From Bacillus sp. SM2101 (GTDB lineage: Bacteria > Bacillota > Bacilli > Bacillales > SM2101), in assembly GCF_018588585.1 (NCBI RefSeq), contig NZ_JAEUFG010000010.1:62001-126000 (forward strand): a DNA stretch of 64,000 nt. Reading direction: 5' to 3'. Shown in pieces: positions 37,381-45,620 of this stretch (positions are counted from its first letter, which is position 1; every line of letters begins with the position of its first letter). Made by a program: the position numbers and the translations under genes. The notes beneath the pieces were generated by a model. The model was given only the letters and a program-made list of their open reading frames with translations, made no database searches and was not told the origin of the DNA.

Positions 37381-37587
37381 TCAAAGTGCAGTTGAAGGTG
37401 GCGCGGTAGGAACAAATGGAACGAATGGTGCAACTGCGCCCACTATTAAAGATTCTGGTGGGGTATCAAATATGGATGATAAAGTTATTGAATGTGTGTC
37501 GCCGACTAAAAAAACTGAAGAACTAGATACACCAATCATTCTAATGTCTCCTACACATAAATTCCGGTTTGTTACAGTAAAATTCAT
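37381..37587 (-). CDS. gerPD: spore germination protein GerPD
   Basis: A 68-residue GerPD (VGDIRMIGVSSSSVFLVGDT, then a proline-rich tail FVPFVPTAPP). The start codon overlaps the end of gerPC (ATGA-type coupling). Confidence 0.92.
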   Translation of the reverse strand: MNFTVTNRNLCVGDIRMIGVSSSSVFLVGDTHSITLSSIFDTPPESLIVGAVAPFVPFVPTAPPSTAL

Positions 37588-38207
37588 TTATCTTCTCCTC
37601 CTATGTTTCTTGGGAAATGTTGAATGAAAGCGAGAAATGAGTTTTCAATATCTTTTTTAACATATGAAACGATCCTTTCCATACTTCTTTTTGCTTGGGC
37701 TGGATTTTGTATATCAGCAGGTGTAAGTTTATTGATGTAATAATTTATCCGGGGGTTAATTTGTTTCTTTACATCTTCAATCATGAATTGTCGATAGGAG
37801 TCGTCAAGAGCAAAATCTTGTTGTTTTTCAATCCTTTTAATTAGGTCAACGCTATTCCGGTCTAAAAATGAATGTACATCGTTAAATACTTGTTGTGAAA
37901 AACCTTCAGGAAGTTGTTCGATTGGTGGGACTTGGAATTGATCTTGAGTTACTGCAAAATCTTCAATTGCATTAGAATCTTGTGGGTTTAAGCCAATATT
38001 TAATGTTCCTGAAAGAGTTTCAACCTTTAATTGATCAAATTTGTATTCAATCTTATCAATCGTCGTGTGTTTTTCGTTTTTTAGCTCTTCCACTTCATTT
38101 TGCAATTGATCTATGGTTGATTCCATTTGTTTAATCTTTTCATTTTGAGATTCCACAAATGAATGAAGTTGGCGCATATACTGGTAGAATTCATCTTGAA
38201 AATACAT
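37584..38207 (-). CDS. gerPC: spore germination protein GerPC
   Basis: A 207-residue GerPC, the largest member of the operon. Residues of about 10-50 form a coiled coil (QNEKIKQMESTIDQLQNEVE), followed by the conserved VETLSGTLNIGLNP, and the C-terminal half is helical (SVDLIKRIEKQQ, YINKLTPADIQNPAQAK). In B. subtilis GerPC helps place the other GerP proteins. A 250-bp gap with a degenerate dispersed repeat separates it from gerPB, which in relatives is close. Confidence 0.92.
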   Translation of the reverse strand: MYFQDEFYQYMRQLHSFVESQNEKIKQMESTIDQLQNEVEELKNEKHTTIDKIEYKFDQLKVETLSGTLNIGLNPQDSNAIEDFAVTQDQFQVPPIEQLPEGFSQQVFNDVHSFLDRNSVDLIKRIEKQQDFALDDSYRQFMIEDVKKQINPRINYYINKLTPADIQNPAQAKRSMERIVSYVKKDIENSFLAFIQHFPRNIGGEDK

Positions 38208-38242
38208 TCAAACCTTCCTTTCTTTAGGGTATTCACATGATT

Positions 38243-38338
38243 GTGTTAAACTCTGTTGCTATTTTTTTTGTTTTTTCTACTAAGTTTATATGTGTATATT
38301 CTTAGTTTGAATAACAACTATCAATGCGTAAATAGCCT
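38243..38338 (-). repeat. 165-bp dispersed element, copy 8 (partial, inverted, inside the gerP operon)
   Basis: AACTCTGTTGCTATTTTTTT, ACTAAGTTTATATGTGTATA and the right end AACTATCAATGCGTAAATAG + CCT are the inverted element in shortened form. Confidence 0.5.
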
Positions 38339-38457
38339 ATTGTTAAGTACCTTTCAAATATTCGGAACGCACTAAAAATAAGGTGCATGCGCTTTGTTAT
38401 TTATCATATGTGAAAAAAAAAAATAGGTGATTAGCCCATTTTGAATTAAAGAATTTT

Positions 38458-38670
38458 TTATGGTCCCTGTAATGGTACAAGTTGTCCCGTGCCTGGAAAA
38501 CCTGTAGGTTGTTGAGCTTCGGGAGCGGGCTCTGTATATGCTCCTGTATTATACAAATTTGATAATGCATTAATACTACCAGCACTTCCTATTTGTAACA
38601 CAGAAGAGTTCGAAACACCATCAACTCTTAGTTGGTGAATAATAATACTTTGGTTAATATAAAAGTTCAA
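38458..38670 (-). CDS. gerPB: spore germination protein GerPB
   Basis: A 70-residue GerPB starting at TTG 38670, giving MNFYINQSIIIHQLRVDGVS as in other GerPB proteins, with GGAGGTG ahead; an in-frame GTG at 38679 overlaps the ribosome site. The core SSVLQIGSAGSINALSNLYN is diagnostic. A proline-rich tail follows. Confidence 0.92.
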   Translation of the reverse strand: MNFYINQSIIIHQLRVDGVSNSSVLQIGSAGSINALSNLYNTGAYTEPAPEAQQPTGFPGTGQLVPLQGP

Positions 38671-38738
38671 AATTCCCACACCTCCTCTCTTTCATAGAAC
38701 AAATTTAGTAAATGTACTTTTAAAGCTTTACAACAAGC

Positions 38739-38768
38739 AATCAGGTGAAGACTCAACCCCACCTGATT
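38739..38768 (-). terminator. hairpin between gerPA and gerPB
   Basis: Stem AATCAGGTG / CACCTGATT without a clear T tail on the minus strand. Probably limits readthrough after gerPA. A stem with the same sequence occurs at 54514-54543. Confidence 0.5.
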
Positions 38769-38838
38769 TGTAAATCCTTCAGATCTAAGCGTCATTTAAA
38801 AAACTCGACCTTTTTGAGAATTCATTCAGATTCAATTT

Positions 38839-39060
38839 CTACAGATTTGCAGCTAGTGGTTGATCAATTACATCAGCATCATACGTATTAGTTACACTTT
38901 GAGTGTTGTTAATATATAAATAATCACCTGTATTAAATGAACCTGCTCCAGCAAAGGTTTTAGCTGTGCTTATAGGTGAAATTGAATAAACGTCACCTAT
39001 ATGAAAAACTGCACTTGACCCAATGTCAGTTACATTTACGACACCAACTATAGCAGGCAT
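38839..39060 (-). CDS. gerPA: spore germination protein GerPA
   Basis: A 73-residue GerPA. The start is the ATG at 39060, giving MPAIVGVVNVTDIGSSAVFH behind AAAGGGTG; an upstream ATG at 39093 would add eleven untypical residues. The SPISTAKTFAGAGSFNTGDY segment is diagnostic. First gene of the operon. Confidence 0.93.
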   Translation of the reverse strand: MPAIVGVVNVTDIGSSAVFHIGDVYSISPISTAKTFAGAGSFNTGDYLYINNTQSVTNTYDADVIDQPLAANL

Positions 39061-39090
39061 AACAAACACCCTTTTACAATCTGTTATAGG

Positions 39091-39118
39091 CATAGTATGA
39101 GTGACCCTAATTTATTGT
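39091..39118 (-). promoter_or_regulatory. candidate sigma-K promoter of the gerP operon
   Basis: On the minus strand AC (39118-39117), a 17-bp spacer, then CATACTATG (39099-39091), close to the sigma-K pattern AC-N16/17-CATAnnnTA. It lies 30 bp before gerPA. gerP is a mother-cell, sigma-K operon in B. subtilis. Read by eye only. Confidence 0.45.
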
Positions 39119-39171
39119 GAGGAAGAATTATAATCTTGTTTATTAAATAAAAAAACTTGGCATATGCCAAG

Positions 39172-39324
39172 TTAAAAGTCAGCTGAATCTAGTATTTCTT
39201 GTTCCACGTTCAATAAATCATCTAATTCCTGACTGCATTTTACTGTTTCATCTGCTGTATAACCGAATGTTGCTGCAAGGTCAATCATTTGTTGTCTTTT
39301 TTCTTCAATTATGTGTTGAATCAT
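39172..39324 (-). CDS. Spo0E family sporulation regulatory phosphatase (YisI-like)
   Basis: A 50-residue minus-strand gene. It has the Spo0E-family pattern: an N-terminal helix (MIQHIIEEKRQQMIDLAATF) and the phosphatase motif SQELDDLLN, matching the S-x-E-L-D signature. These proteins dephosphorylate Spo0A~P and delay sporulation. The position next to gerPA is that of yisI in B. subtilis. It is followed by a perfect 20-bp palindrome (39154-39173, AACTTGGCATATGCCAAGTT) that serves as terminator and whose right end overlaps the stop codon. Confidence 0.8.
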   Translation of the reverse strand: MIQHIIEEKRQQMIDLAATFGYTADETVKCSQELDDLLNVEQEILDSADF

Positions 39325-39558
39325 TTATCCCACACCATCTTATTTTATTGATAGGACTTAAGTATGTGTATATTATACATGATTATACATGAAATGGAAT
39401 GCGTTCGCTAAAAGAAGATTTGTTTTTACAAAATAATGCAATATTCTACATATGATGAATGAGGAAATGATGTAAAATATTTCTTTTCATAACACTTCAT
39501 GTAATTTTCTTTATTCATTATTTTAGAATTTTGGTCGAAAATATGCTATGATGTTGAA

Positions 39559-39660
39559 GGAGTAAGCTTGTTCTAGTATACTTGAACATCGCCGTGTCAG
39601 GTAAGAGACTATACGCTACCTGATAGAAAGATTCCATCAATAGCGATGGAGGTCTAAAAA
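39559..39660 (+). ncRNA. possible structured leader RNA upstream of yisL
   Basis: A 160-bp leader precedes yisL, after a possible -10 (TATGAT near 39546). Stems that can be read: GTTCTAGT / ACTTGAAC (39570-39587), TCAGGTA / TACCTGA (39597-39603 with 39617-39623), and a closing CATCGC / GCGATG (39587-39592 with 39643-39648). The last competes with a local CCATC / GATGG hairpin (39634-39649), so two folds are possible. No known riboswitch family was recognised. Confidence 0.35.
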
Positions 39661-39701
39661 CTTTTACAAACTAAGATAAAAAAAGAAAGGAAGGAATTAA
39701 A

Positions 39702-40058
39702 ATGATAATACATGCACATCTTACCTCTTGGGTTGTAGCTCTTATTCTATTCTTCATTGCATTTTCTATGTACAAAAAGGGAAGTAATAAAGGGGCAAAA
39801 ATTTCTCACATGAGTTTGCGCCTATTCTATTTACTTATCATCGCAACTGGAGGTATGCTGTATTCAAGTGGGGCAGAAATTCCAGGACTTTACCACGTGA
39901 AGGCTACGTTAGGAATTATTGTTATAGCTGCAATGGAAATGGTGTTAGTCCGTTCTTCAAAAGAAAAATCAACAAACATTGCTTGGGTATTATTTATTAT
40001 CAGTTTTATAGTTGTATTATATTTAGGGTTTACATTACCACAAGGTACTCAGTTTTAA
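39702..40058 (+). CDS. yisL: YisL family (DUF1516) membrane protein
   Basis: A 118-residue protein with four predicted membrane helices (HAHLTSWVVALILFFIAFSM, LFYLLIIATGGMLY, HVKATLGIIVIAAMEMVL, WVLFIISFIVVLYLGF). It is the YisL/UPF0344 family, lying between the gerP/yisI block and asnO as in B. subtilis. The AAGGAAGG ribosome site is 6 bp before the ATG. No function is known. Confidence 0.88.
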   Translation: MIIHAHLTSWVVALILFFIAFSMYKKGSNKGAKISHMSLRLFYLLIIATGGMLYSSGAEIPGLYHVKATLGIIVIAAMEMVLVRSSKEKSTNIAWVLFIISFIVVLYLGFTLPQGTQF

Positions 40059-40182
40059 ATTTTTTCTATGAACAGAACAGCAAAAGGAGATTTTACTCGG
40101 CTGTCATCATACTAAAAAAGTAAGACTACGATTATATTTTAAGTACAATCAATTACATAATATGTAAGGCATATAATTAACA

Positions 40183-40215
40183 AAAAGCATCTTTATTTAT
40201 AATAGATGCTTTTTT
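40183..40215. terminator. bidirectional terminator between yisL and the yisN-like gene
   Basis: Stem AAAAGCATCT / AGATGCTTTT with T runs on both strands. Confidence 0.8.
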
Positions 40216-40221
40216 CATTTT

Positions 40222-40782
40222 TTAAATATGCTGTGAAAGTAAACGTTTCCCACTACTAGTTGTATATTCAAAACGATCAGTTGAATGAGACCCTCTAAAG
40301 AAATGATGCTGCACGTTACATATTGTCTCTAAATTATCGAAGATGAGGAAGTTTACACCCTCAGCATTTGTATTATTCATCTCAAAAAAACTTAATACAT
40401 TATGAGAATAAATACAATCATACATAGAAAAAGACAATTGGTTTAAGCAATGGATAAATCTAATAAAGCTTTCTTCATTGAGCGATTGCAATAGTTCTGA
40501 GTAGTTAAGCAGCAGCTTCTTGTTTATCCTTACTTTATCTCCATGTTGTAAGAAATATGTGAATTTGGAGAGTTCAACAACTCCAGACTCAATGATGCTT
40601 CCTTTGAGCCAACGGTCCATCAACCAAATTTCGAACTCGTCTTGAACAATATCTTCAAAATTTGAAGCAACATCATCTTCATCATCAAAAAAAATCCATT
40701 CATCACCAATATATTCAATTGATCCATTTATAAATGCTCTTTGTTGTTCTTTTATTAATTGCAGTCTATGCTGTATATTCAT
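40222..40782 (-). CDS. DUF2777 (YisN-like) protein
   Basis: A 186-residue acidic cytosolic protein with no membrane segment. Features are IEYIGDEWIFFDDEDD near residue 20, a SMYDCIYSHNVLSFFE segment and the C-terminal VNFLIFDNLETICNVQHHFF. It is thought to match the DUF2777/YisN family, supported by its place between yisL and asnO. No function is established. Confidence 0.6.
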   Translation of the reverse strand: MNIQHRLQLIKEQQRAFINGSIEYIGDEWIFFDDEDDVASNFEDIVQDEFEIWLMDRWLKGSIIESGVVELSKFTYFLQHGDKVRINKKLLLNYSELLQSLNEESFIRFIHCLNQLSFSMYDCIYSHNVLSFFEMNNTNAEGVNFLIFDNLETICNVQHHFFRGSHSTDRFEYTTSSGKRLLSQHI

Positions 40783-40880
40783 GCGGAAAATCCTCCAACT
40801 ATGTGTTAACCATACTTTTTATTCAATTTGACTCCACGATTACAGGTGGAGTTGTATTTTTTGATGAGCGACTATACAAC

Positions 40881-41022
40881 AAGCGGTTGTGCATTGAGAA
40901 TAAATACGTATACAACTATGCTATCGTGGTATCTTAGTTTCTATAAAACGATGAAGATCATAGAAAGTCTATTTGTGAAAATGTCATTTTTAAAAATAAA
41001 CAAGGTTTATAAACACGCCTTT
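40881..41022 (+). repeat. 165-bp dispersed element, copy 9 (degenerate, type 2)
   Basis: GGTTGTGCATTGAGAATAAA, ACGTATACAACTATGCTATC, TTTCTATAAAACGATGAAGA and the right end GGTTTATAAACACGCCTTT follow the type 2 order, with decay at the left end. It lies upstream of asnO. Confidence 0.6.
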
Positions 41023-41137
41023 GAAAAAATTGAGTCATGTATTTCTTTATCTTGTTTAGACAACTTTCGTTCTCTTTAAACTATGAATCATTGGGTTGAA
41101 TAAAAATATGTATAATGTTGTTATTTATGTAGGACGA

Positions 41138-41167
41138 TTCATCCAATTCACGATAATTGCATACAAT
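41138..41167 (+). promoter_or_regulatory. candidate sigma-E promoter of asnO
   Basis: TTCATCC (41138-41144), a 15-bp spacer, then CATACAAT (41160-41167), an exact match to the sigma-E -10 pattern CATACAnT. asnO is a sporulation-linked gene in B. subtilis. By-eye match; the -35 is weak. Confidence 0.4.
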
Positions 41168-41225
41168 GATAGCATGCTTATACGAAGAATGGTTCATGTT
41201 AGTAATGAAGAGGAGCTGGTAAGAA

Positions 41226-43073
41226 ATGTGTGGAATTACAGGTTGGATTGACTATAACAGAGACTTAAGAAACGAACATACCACCCTATCAAAAATGACA
41301 GAAACACTAAGAAAAAGAGGTCCGGATGATACGAATATTTGGACATCACTTCATGCGGGGTTTGGTCATAAAAGATTGGTTGTTGTTGATCCTGAAGGTG
41401 GTATTCAACCAATGTCTCGTTCCAATCATTCAAACACATATACTATTTGTTATAATGGAGAGCTATATAATACTGAGGATATTAGAAAACAGTTAGCTTC
41501 TTGTGGCTATACATTTAAAGGGCACTCTGACACTGAGGTGTTGCTAACTGCTTATATTGAATGGGAGGAGCGATGTGTTGATTATTTAAATGGTATCTAT
41601 GCGTTTGCTGTATGGGATGCAAAGAAAGAACAAGTATTTCTTGCTCGTGATCGTTTAGGAGTAAAGCCCTTATTTTATAGGATGGATGAGTTTAGTATAT
41701 TATTTGGGTCTGAATTAAAAGCCATTTTAGCACATCCATCTGTAAAAGCAGAGCTAGGAGTCGAAGGGCTAGCAGAGATTTTTGGTCTCGGTCCGTCGCG
41801 TTCTCCCGGTCATGGTGTATTTAATAAAATTAATGAGCTACGACCTGGTCATGCGCTTGTATTTTCGAAGCAAGGCATTAAAATGTGGCGTTATTGGAAT
41901 GTAAAAAGTAAACCACATACCGATTCATTAGATGAAACGACTGAAAAAGTACACTTTCTCCTCAAAGATGCTGTGACAAGGCAGCTTGTGTCAGATGTAC
42001 CATTATGCACATTTTTATCTGGAGGGGTAGATTCTAGTGCAATCACTGCTTTTGCTTCATTAGCGTATGCAAAAGAGGGAAAAGGAAGCTTGCATACGTA
42101 TTCAATAGACTATGAAGAGAATGATAAATACTTTCAAGCAAATGATTTCCAACCGAATTCAGATGTGCCTTGGATTGAGAAAATGTCGACTGAATTTAAA
42201 ACACAACATCATCGATGCGTCATTTCTCAACAGGATTTAGTGAATTATTTAACAGAAGCAGTATATGTAAGAGATTTACCTGGAATGGCAGACATCGATT
42301 CGTCATTATTATGGTTCTGTAAACAAATTAAAGAACAATTTGTTGTTGGGTTGTCTGGAGAATGTGCAGATGAAATTTTTGGTGGTTACCCTTGGTTTCA
42401 CAACACGGATATATTACAAAATGCTGGATTTCCGTGGATGCGTTCCTTAGATGCAAGGATTGAGCTATTGCAAGATTCATGGAATAAAAAGCTAAAATTA
42501 AAAGACTACGTTCAAGAAAAGTATGAACAAACTGTAAAAGAAACACCGATGCTTGAAGGTGAAAACCCACTTGAATCGAATCGAAGACAGATGTTTTATT
42601 TAAACATGATATGGTTTATGACAACATTATTAGATCGTAAGGATCGCATGAGTATGGGAGCTAGCCTTGAAGTTCGTGTACCATTTGCAGATCATAGGCT
42701 CGTTGAATACGTTTGGAATATCCCTTGGGAAATGAAAATGTACGGCAATAGAGAGAAAGGCATCTTACGGCGATCATTAGAAGGGATTTTACCAAGTGAA
42801 GTGCTTTATAGGAAGAAGAGTCCTTATCCTAAAACGCACCACCCTCTATATAGTTCACTTGTTAAAAATTGGTTAGAAAATATATTAGAAGATAAATCAT
42901 CTGTGCTTTATGAGTTTTTTAATAAAGATAAATTAAAAGAAATTGTTGACTCCGAAGGCAAAGCATTTCGAGTTCCATGGTTTGGACAATTAATGACTGG
43001 ACCACAGTTACTCGCATATTTAGCTCAAATCCACGTTTGGTTTAACGAATACGGTATACAAGTAAAAGAGTAG
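41226..43073 (+). CDS. asnO: asparagine synthase (glutamine-hydrolysing)
   Basis: A 615-residue AsnB-type enzyme that makes asparagine from aspartate, glutamine and ATP. The amidotransferase nucleophile is Cys2 (MCGITGWID), with RKRGPDD and CYNGELYN in the class II glutaminase domain. The synthetase half has the PP-loop SGGVDSS near residue 265 and SGECADEIFGGYPW. Length and location (gerP-yisL-yisN-asnO) match AsnO of B. subtilis, needed for sporulation. The possible terminator lies 630 bp downstream, beyond a tandem array that would be transcribed. Confidence 0.94.
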   Translation: MCGITGWIDYNRDLRNEHTTLSKMTETLRKRGPDDTNIWTSLHAGFGHKRLVVVDPEGGIQPMSRSNHSNTYTICYNGELYNTEDIRKQLASCGYTFKGHSDTEVLLTAYIEWEERCVDYLNGIYAFAVWDAKKEQVFLARDRLGVKPLFYRMDEFSILFGSELKAILAHPSVKAELGVEGLAEIFGLGPSRSPGHGVFNKINELRPGHALVFSKQGIKMWRYWNVKSKPHTDSLDETTEKVHFLLKDAVTRQLVSDVPLCTFLSGGVDSSAITAFASLAYAKEGKGSLHTYSIDYEENDKYFQANDFQPNSDVPWIEKMSTEFKTQHHRCVISQQDLVNYLTEAVYVRDLPGMADIDSSLLWFCKQIKEQFVVGLSGECADEIFGGYPWFHNTDILQNAGFPWMRSLDARIELLQDSWNKKLKLKDYVQEKYEQTVKETPMLEGENPLESNRRQMFYLNMIWFMTTLLDRKDRMSMGASLEVRVPFADHRLVEYVWNIPWEMKMYGNREKGILRRSLEGILPSEVLYRKKSPYPKTHHPLYSSLVKNWLENILEDKSSVLYEFFNKDKLKEIVDSEGKAFRVPWFGQLMTGPQLLAYLAQIHVWFNEYGIQVKE

Positions 43074-43090
43074 CTAAACTGGCAAAAAAA

Positions 43091-43680
43091 ATTACAGTGG
43101 TTTGATGCGTAAAAAAAAGTGATAGATGGATTAAAACCAGAATTGACCGATAAAATGGTGGATTTGACCCGAAAATCATAGTATTAGACCCATAATGTGC
43201 TGGATTTGACCCGTAAAACACCGAAATTGACCCGTAAAGAAAGTTTGAGACTGATAAAACCCAGAATTGACCGATAAAATGCCGTATTTTACAGTATTAG
43301 ACCCGTAAAACCCAGAATTTGATGCGTATGCAAAGTGTTAGACCACTAAAATACAGAATTGACCGATAAAATGCCATATTTGACTCGAAAATTACAGTAT
43401 TAGACCCGTAAAACTCAGAATTTGACCCGAATAATGCCGTATTTGACCCGTAAAACCCAGAATTAGACCCAAAAAACAGAATTTGACGCGTGAACAAAGT
43501 GTTAGACCACTAAAATACAGAATTGACCGATAAAACACTTGATTAGACCCGTAAAACACCGAAATTGACCCAAAAAACAGAATTTAACATGTAAACAAAG
43601 TTAGATCGATAAAGCATAGAAATTGACGCGCATGCAAAGTGTTAGATCTGTGAAACATCAATATTGGCCGATAAAACCTT
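43091..43680. repeat. degenerate tandem array, about 28 units of about 21 bp
   Basis: Every 19-23 bases a unit of the form TTTGACCCGTAAAACNCAGA recurs; alternating units begin TTAGACC or TTGACCG. A higher-order block of three units (TTTGAYGCG...CAAAGTG, TTAGACCACTAAAATACAGA, TTGACCGATAAAA) occurs near 43318 and 43481 and, more divergently, near 43622. No spacers, so not CRISPR. The minus strand gives a chance 66-codon frame (43297-43497) of heptads like NSGFYGS, because 21 bp is seven codons. The array fills the space between asnO and its likely terminator. Confidence 0.85.
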
Positions 43681-43702
43681 TATCATTAAATCAATATATG
43701 GG

Positions 43703-43747
43703 TCTTGCACCTATCCTTTTCATATTAATGGTCGGATAGGTGCAAGA
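43703..43747 (+). terminator. hairpin after the tandem array
   Basis: Perfect 14-bp stem TCTTGCACCTATCC / GGATAGGTGCAAGA with a 17-base loop; only a weak T tail (ATTTGTT). Probably ends asnO transcription. Confidence 0.6.
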
Positions 43748-43783
43748 GCTATTTGTTATACCACAGAAGGTGATAGTTTATTT

Positions 43784-43951
43784 TGGCTGTTTTCGCATTA
43801 GATGTTGCTATACGTTCTAAGATATAGAAGTACGTATCCATCTAGTGTAACTGGCATCTTTTCTACTTTTACAATTATTAAGCTCTAATAAAACTGATCA
43901 CATTGTCCATTGTTAATAAAAATAGCAACAAAGTTTACGAAAGGAGCCTTT
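43784..43951 (+). repeat. 165-bp dispersed element, copy 10 (type 1)
   Basis: Left end TGGCTGTTTTCGCATTAGAT + GTTGCTATACGTTCTAAGATAT; centre CTGGCATCTTTTCTACTTTT and ACAATTATTAAG; right end AGCAACAAAGTTTACGAAAG + GAGCCTTT. Its last bases run into the stop codon of cvfB (43950-43952). Confidence 0.88.
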
Positions 43952-44807
43952 ATTTTTTAAAATAAGTCCAACCATCCTCTTGATACACTTTTTCATCTTT
44001 CATTAACTTACCTAATGCTCTTTTAAATGCGCCTTTACTCATGTGAAACCGTTGTTTTATATCTTCAGGTGAACTTTTATCTGAATAAGGCATTGCTCCT
44101 CCACGGTCTTCCATATACTTATAAATAGCTAGTGAATCATCATTCATGCTTTCGTGGCTTCTAGATAATAATGATACATTAACTGTTCCATCATCCTTAA
44201 CTGCAATGACTCTACCTTCGACATGTTCACCTAACCTTGGTTCTGACTTTCGCTCTGAATGATGAATAAAGCCTCGGTACCCTTCATCTGTAAGTAAAAA
44301 TGAGCCGACTTTTAAGGAACGATAAATAGTGCCTTTTATATTTCTGTTGGAAAGTTCCTTTGGAGCAGTGTTCATTATTTCCTCAATGATTTCTTCCGTA
44401 GCGAGTTTAGCAAGTAATCGTCCACGATTATCAGTTTTTAATGAACAATACAATTGATCGCCGATTTCTGGCCAAATATTTTCCAACAGTGGTAAATCGT
44501 CACCTGAAACGAGAATATCCTTTTTAATACCAATATCTATAAATGCTCCGAGGTTTTGCTTTACTTCTACAACTTTTACCCATCCGTATGATTCAGATGT
44601 AATACTTGGTAATGTTGTAGTTGCTGCTATACGTCCCTGGTGATCAGAATACAAAAATACTTCTACTTCTTGTTGTAACTGAATGTCAGAAGTTATTTCG
44701 CTATTATGAAGAAGAATGCTTGTCTCACCATCTGATAAAAAAAATCCAAAATCTGATTCTCTCTCTACAACAAGAGTAACAATGTTGCCTGCTTTTACGT
44801 TGTTCAT
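43950..44807 (-). CDS. cvfB: S1 RNA-binding protein CvfB (YitL-like)
   Basis: A 285-residue protein of the CvfB family: three S1-like OB folds (about residues 5-60, 70-130 and 145-210) and a C-terminal winged helix (SPEDIKQRFHMSKGAFKRAL). GWVKVVEVKQNLGAFIDIGI and GFIHHSERKSEPRLGEHVEG are typical S1 segments. In staphylococci it binds RNA and affects virulence gene expression. It is divergent from yajQ, as yitL is from yitK in B. subtilis. The stop codon coincides with the edge of a dispersed element. Confidence 0.9.
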   Translation of the reverse strand: MNNVKAGNIVTLVVERESDFGFFLSDGETSILLHNSEITSDIQLQQEVEVFLYSDHQGRIAATTTLPSITSESYGWVKVVEVKQNLGAFIDIGIKKDILVSGDDLPLLENIWPEIGDQLYCSLKTDNRGRLLAKLATEEIIEEIMNTAPKELSNRNIKGTIYRSLKVGSFLLTDEGYRGFIHHSERKSEPRLGEHVEGRVIAVKDDGTVNVSLLSRSHESMNDDSLAIYKYMEDRGGAMPYSDKSSPEDIKQRFHMSKGAFKRALGKLMKDEKVYQEDGWTYFKK

Positions 44808-44986
44808 CTTTGCTTCCTTCTTTCTACAAAAATTATCATATAGTTTACATTATAACCTGTTTCTAGCTTTTGTAAGTGGTATATGATATCTGTATGCATT
44901 AATATACATTATGTCATAAGTTGTCCCAATTGCTTAATTTTACTATAATGGAGACAAAACTCAATAGATATTTTGGAGGTGTTATC

Positions 44987-45478
44987 ATGGCGAAGGAAAG
45001 CTCGTTCGATATTGTGTCTAAAGTGGATTTTTCGGAAGTAACAAATGCAATAAATATAGCTATGAAAGAAATTCAAAACCGTTATGATTTTAAAGGAAGT
45101 AAAAGTAACATCTCACTTGAAAAAGAAGATCTTGTGCTACTGTCTGACGATGATTTCAAGCTAGATCAGTTAAAGGATGTTTTAGTGAGTAAAATGGTTA
45201 AAAGGGGTATTCCGATAAAAAATTTAGACTATAGTAAAGTTGAAAGTGCTTCAGGTGGGACTGTTAGACAAAGAGCTAAGCTTATTCAGGGAATAGATAA
45301 AGAAAATGCTAAAAAAATTAACGCGATTATTAAACAACTAGGTTTGAAAATTAAAACCCAAATTCAAGATGATCAAGTGAGGGTTACTGGGAAGAATAAA
45401 GATGATTTGCAAAAGGTAATTACAGCCATTCGAGAGGCTGATTTAACAGTTGATGTACAATTTATAAATTACCGTTAA
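44987..45478 (+). CDS. YajQ family nucleotide-binding protein (YitK-like)
   Basis: A 163-residue YajQ/UPF0234 protein with two ferredoxin-like domains. The N-terminus [20 protein letters not shown] and the later [16 protein letters not shown] and [20 protein letters not shown] are family marks. ATG 44987 behind GGAGGTG is the start; the open frame extends upstream without a site. Some members bind cyclic di-GMP. Followed by a short AGCCATT/AATGGCT hairpin (45488-45503). Confidence 0.92.
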   Translation: MAKESSFDIVSKVDFSEVTNAINIAMKEIQNRYDFKGSKSNISLEKEDLVLLSDDDFKLDQLKDVLVSKMVKRGIPIKNLDYSKVESASGGTVRQRAKLIQGIDKENAKKINAIIKQLGLKIKTQIQDDQVRVTGKNKDDLQKVITAIREADLTVDVQFINYR

Positions 45479-45524
45479 AGTAAAAAAGCCATTTTAATGG
45501 CTCTATAAGCAGGTTTTTAGAACA

Positions 45525-45577
45525 AAGCGCCTCGTAGAATAGCCCTTCTAATACATTCATTGGGCGTCGAGGCGCTT
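45525..45577. terminator. large hairpin between convergent genes
   Basis: Stem AAGCGCCTCG / CGAGGCGCTT with an inner GCCC / GGGC, between yajQ and the GH13-like gene. Little T tail on either strand; terminator or small-RNA role unclear. Confidence 0.55.
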
Positions 45578-45620
45578 GTCTAAATCACTCATGTTAATTT
45601 CTGATTCTTAGAATATCCTC

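Noticed and set aside
40734..41079. Overlapping 67- and 83-codon plus-strand ORFs
   Set aside because: They run antisense through the start of the YisN-like gene and through a copy of the dispersed element, so they are not genes.
43297..43497. Minus-strand 66-codon ORF of heptapeptide repeats
   Set aside because: It is a by-product of a 21-bp DNA period; no ribosome site, and the frame breaks where unit length changes.
43091..43680. CRISPR array
   Set aside because: The repeats are contiguous with no unique spacers and no cas genes are near.
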